Of a DNA stretch of 6,736 nt, positions 6,126-6,736 are shown piece after piece (the stretch's first letter is position 1; each line of letters starts with the position of its first letter). The DNA is from an uncultured Anaerolineaceae bacterium (lineage in GTDB: Bacteria > Chloroflexota > Anaerolineae > Promineifilales > Promineifilaceae): contig CALBTC010000440.1 of NCBI GenBank assembly GCA_937967805.1, positions 1 to 6,736 on the forward strand, read 5' to 3'. Made by a program: the position numbers and the translations under genes. Under the pieces are notes generated by a model. The model had not been told where the DNA came from. It saw nothing but the letters and a program-made list of their open reading frames with translations, and searched no databases.

Positions 6126-6736
6126 ATGAGGACTTTTCGTATCATTACCACCTATTTTCGTCTGGGGATTTTGGGCGAGTTGGAGTATCGGGCCAACTTT
6201 TTTATCCAGGTCTTTGAATCAATCCTTGGGCTGGTGGTGTCGTTGGGTGGCCTGGCAGTGGTGTTTCAGCACACAGAAGATTTAGGTGGTTGGTCATCCG
6301 ATCAGCTCATTGCCCTGGTAGGCATCTACCTGCTGGTGGGTGGTCTCATCAACATGGTGATCAATCCCAGCATGGAGCGGTTTATGCAGGATGTGCGCCA
6401 GGGAACGCTGGACTTCACCCTTGTCAAACCGGCCGACTCCCAGCTGCTGGTCAGCATACAGCGGGTGGAAATCTGGAAGTTGGTAGACGTGCTGATTGGC
6501 CTGGCAGTGATTGGCATTGCGTTGGTGCGGTTGCAGAGTGAGATTGGTTGGGGGGAAACGGCCGTATTCGCCATCGCTCTCTTTTGTGGGGCCACCATCG
6601 TATACAGTTTCTGGCTCATCTTGGCCACCTGCTCCTTCTGGTTTGTTCGTGTAGAAAACATTTTGGTCATCTTCCAGAGCATGTACAGCGCCGGACGCTG
6701 GCCCGTGGGCATTTATCCACAGTGGCTGCGCTTTAT
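6126..6736 (+). CDS. ABC-2 family transporter permease (COG3694-like), second of the pair, 3' truncated by window end
   Basis: An open frame starts at the ATG at 6126 and runs off the window with 203 complete codons and no stop. The start is supported by GAGG at 6118-6121, four bases upstream. The protein begins with a short amphipathic stretch (TTYFRLGILGELEYRANFFIQ), as in this permease family. Hydrophobic segments follow (SILGLVVSLGGLAVVF; LIALVGIYLLVGGLINMV; VDVLIGLAVIGIALV; AIALFCGATIVYSFWLILAT). A loop, DVRQGTLDFTLVKPADSQ, corresponds to the loop IIRQGQLSARLLRP of the preceding permease. The end of the visible part, SMYSAGRWPVGIYPQWLRF, matches the family's conserved region before the last helices, so about 60 residues are probably missing. 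It is the likely heterodimer partner of the upstream permease. The ATPase may be encoded beyond the window. Confidence 0.87.
   Translation, partial: MRTFRIITTYFRLGILGELEYRANFFIQVFESILGLVVSLGGLAVVFQHTEDLGGWSSDQLIALVGIYLLVGGLINMVINPSMERFMQDVRQGTLDFTLVKPADSQLLVSIQRVEIWKLVDVLIGLAVIGIALVRLQSEIGWGETAVFAIALFCGATIVYSFWLILATCSFWFVRVENILVIFQSMYSAGRWPVGIYPQWLRF

Larger units (their letters stand above)
147..6565. repeat. Dispersed palindromic octamer ACGGCCGT, nine exact copies across the window
   Basis: Exact copies start at 147, 2186, 3406, 4051, 4694, 4976, 5275, 5920 and 6558. One-base variants around a CGGCCG core start at 974, 1040, 1840, 2872, 5072 and 5845, and two looser ones (CCGGCCGA) at about 3058 and 6429. 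All exact copies are inside genes. Six are read as Thr-Ala-Val (ACG GCC GTN), and three in another phase as x-Gly-Arg (NNA/C.. GGC CGT), so the DNA word rather than one peptide is being repeated. This behaviour resembles HIP1 in cyanobacteria, although the word is different. Confidence 0.85.

Overview
The window is a 6.7 kb stretch of moderately GC-rich bacterial DNA with all genes on the + strand. It holds the end of a soluble NAD-linked formate dehydrogenase operon followed by a putative DNA-binding protein and two ABC-2 transporter permeases. Gene content, gene style and a dispersed palindromic octamer are compatible with an environmental Chloroflexota-like (Anaerolineae-type) bacterium. 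No rRNA or other phylogenetic marker is present, so that placement is a low-confidence inference.

Positions 1-598 carry the C-terminal part of a NuoF/FdsB-like NADH-oxidising flavoprotein subunit, whose start lies outside the window. Its stop overlaps (ATGA) the start of a large molybdopterin formate dehydrogenase catalytic subunit at 595-3477. That gene looks split in two by a TGA at 1729-1731. The reading frame continues unchanged through the TGA, and the residues on both sides match the active-site segment of formate dehydrogenases ([13 protein letters not shown]). The TGA is therefore best read as selenocysteine 379 of a single 960-residue selenoprotein. A hairpin just downstream (1742-1769) is a plausible bacterial SECIS element. 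TGA is an ordinary stop codon for two neighbouring genes, so this is not genome-wide recoding.

An intercistronic hairpin (3482-3515) precedes a 233-residue iron-sulfur protein (3558-4259). This protein repeats the N-terminal NuoG-like electron-transfer module of the catalytic subunit but lacks its His/Cys cluster motif. Together the three genes suggest an FdsGBA-like formate:NAD oxidoreductase or CO2 reductase: formate is oxidised at Mo/W-Sec, electrons pass along Fe-S clusters to FMN and NAD in the NuoF-like subunit, and an extra Fe-S protein may act as a branch or ferredoxin-like partner.

A 305-residue protein with two apparent winged-helix segments (4265-5182) follows after 5 bases. It is of unknown specific function and could be a regulator. 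Next come a complete ABC-2 permease (5215-6033), a 92-base gap filled by an imperfect palindromic repeat (6039-6107), and a second ABC-2-type permease (6126 to the window end, truncated). These resemble the two-permease ABC exporters of the COG4587/COG3694 type; their ATPase gene is not in the window.

The palindrome ACGGCCGT occurs nine times, always within genes and in two different codon phases, which points to a DNA-level rather than a protein-level cause.
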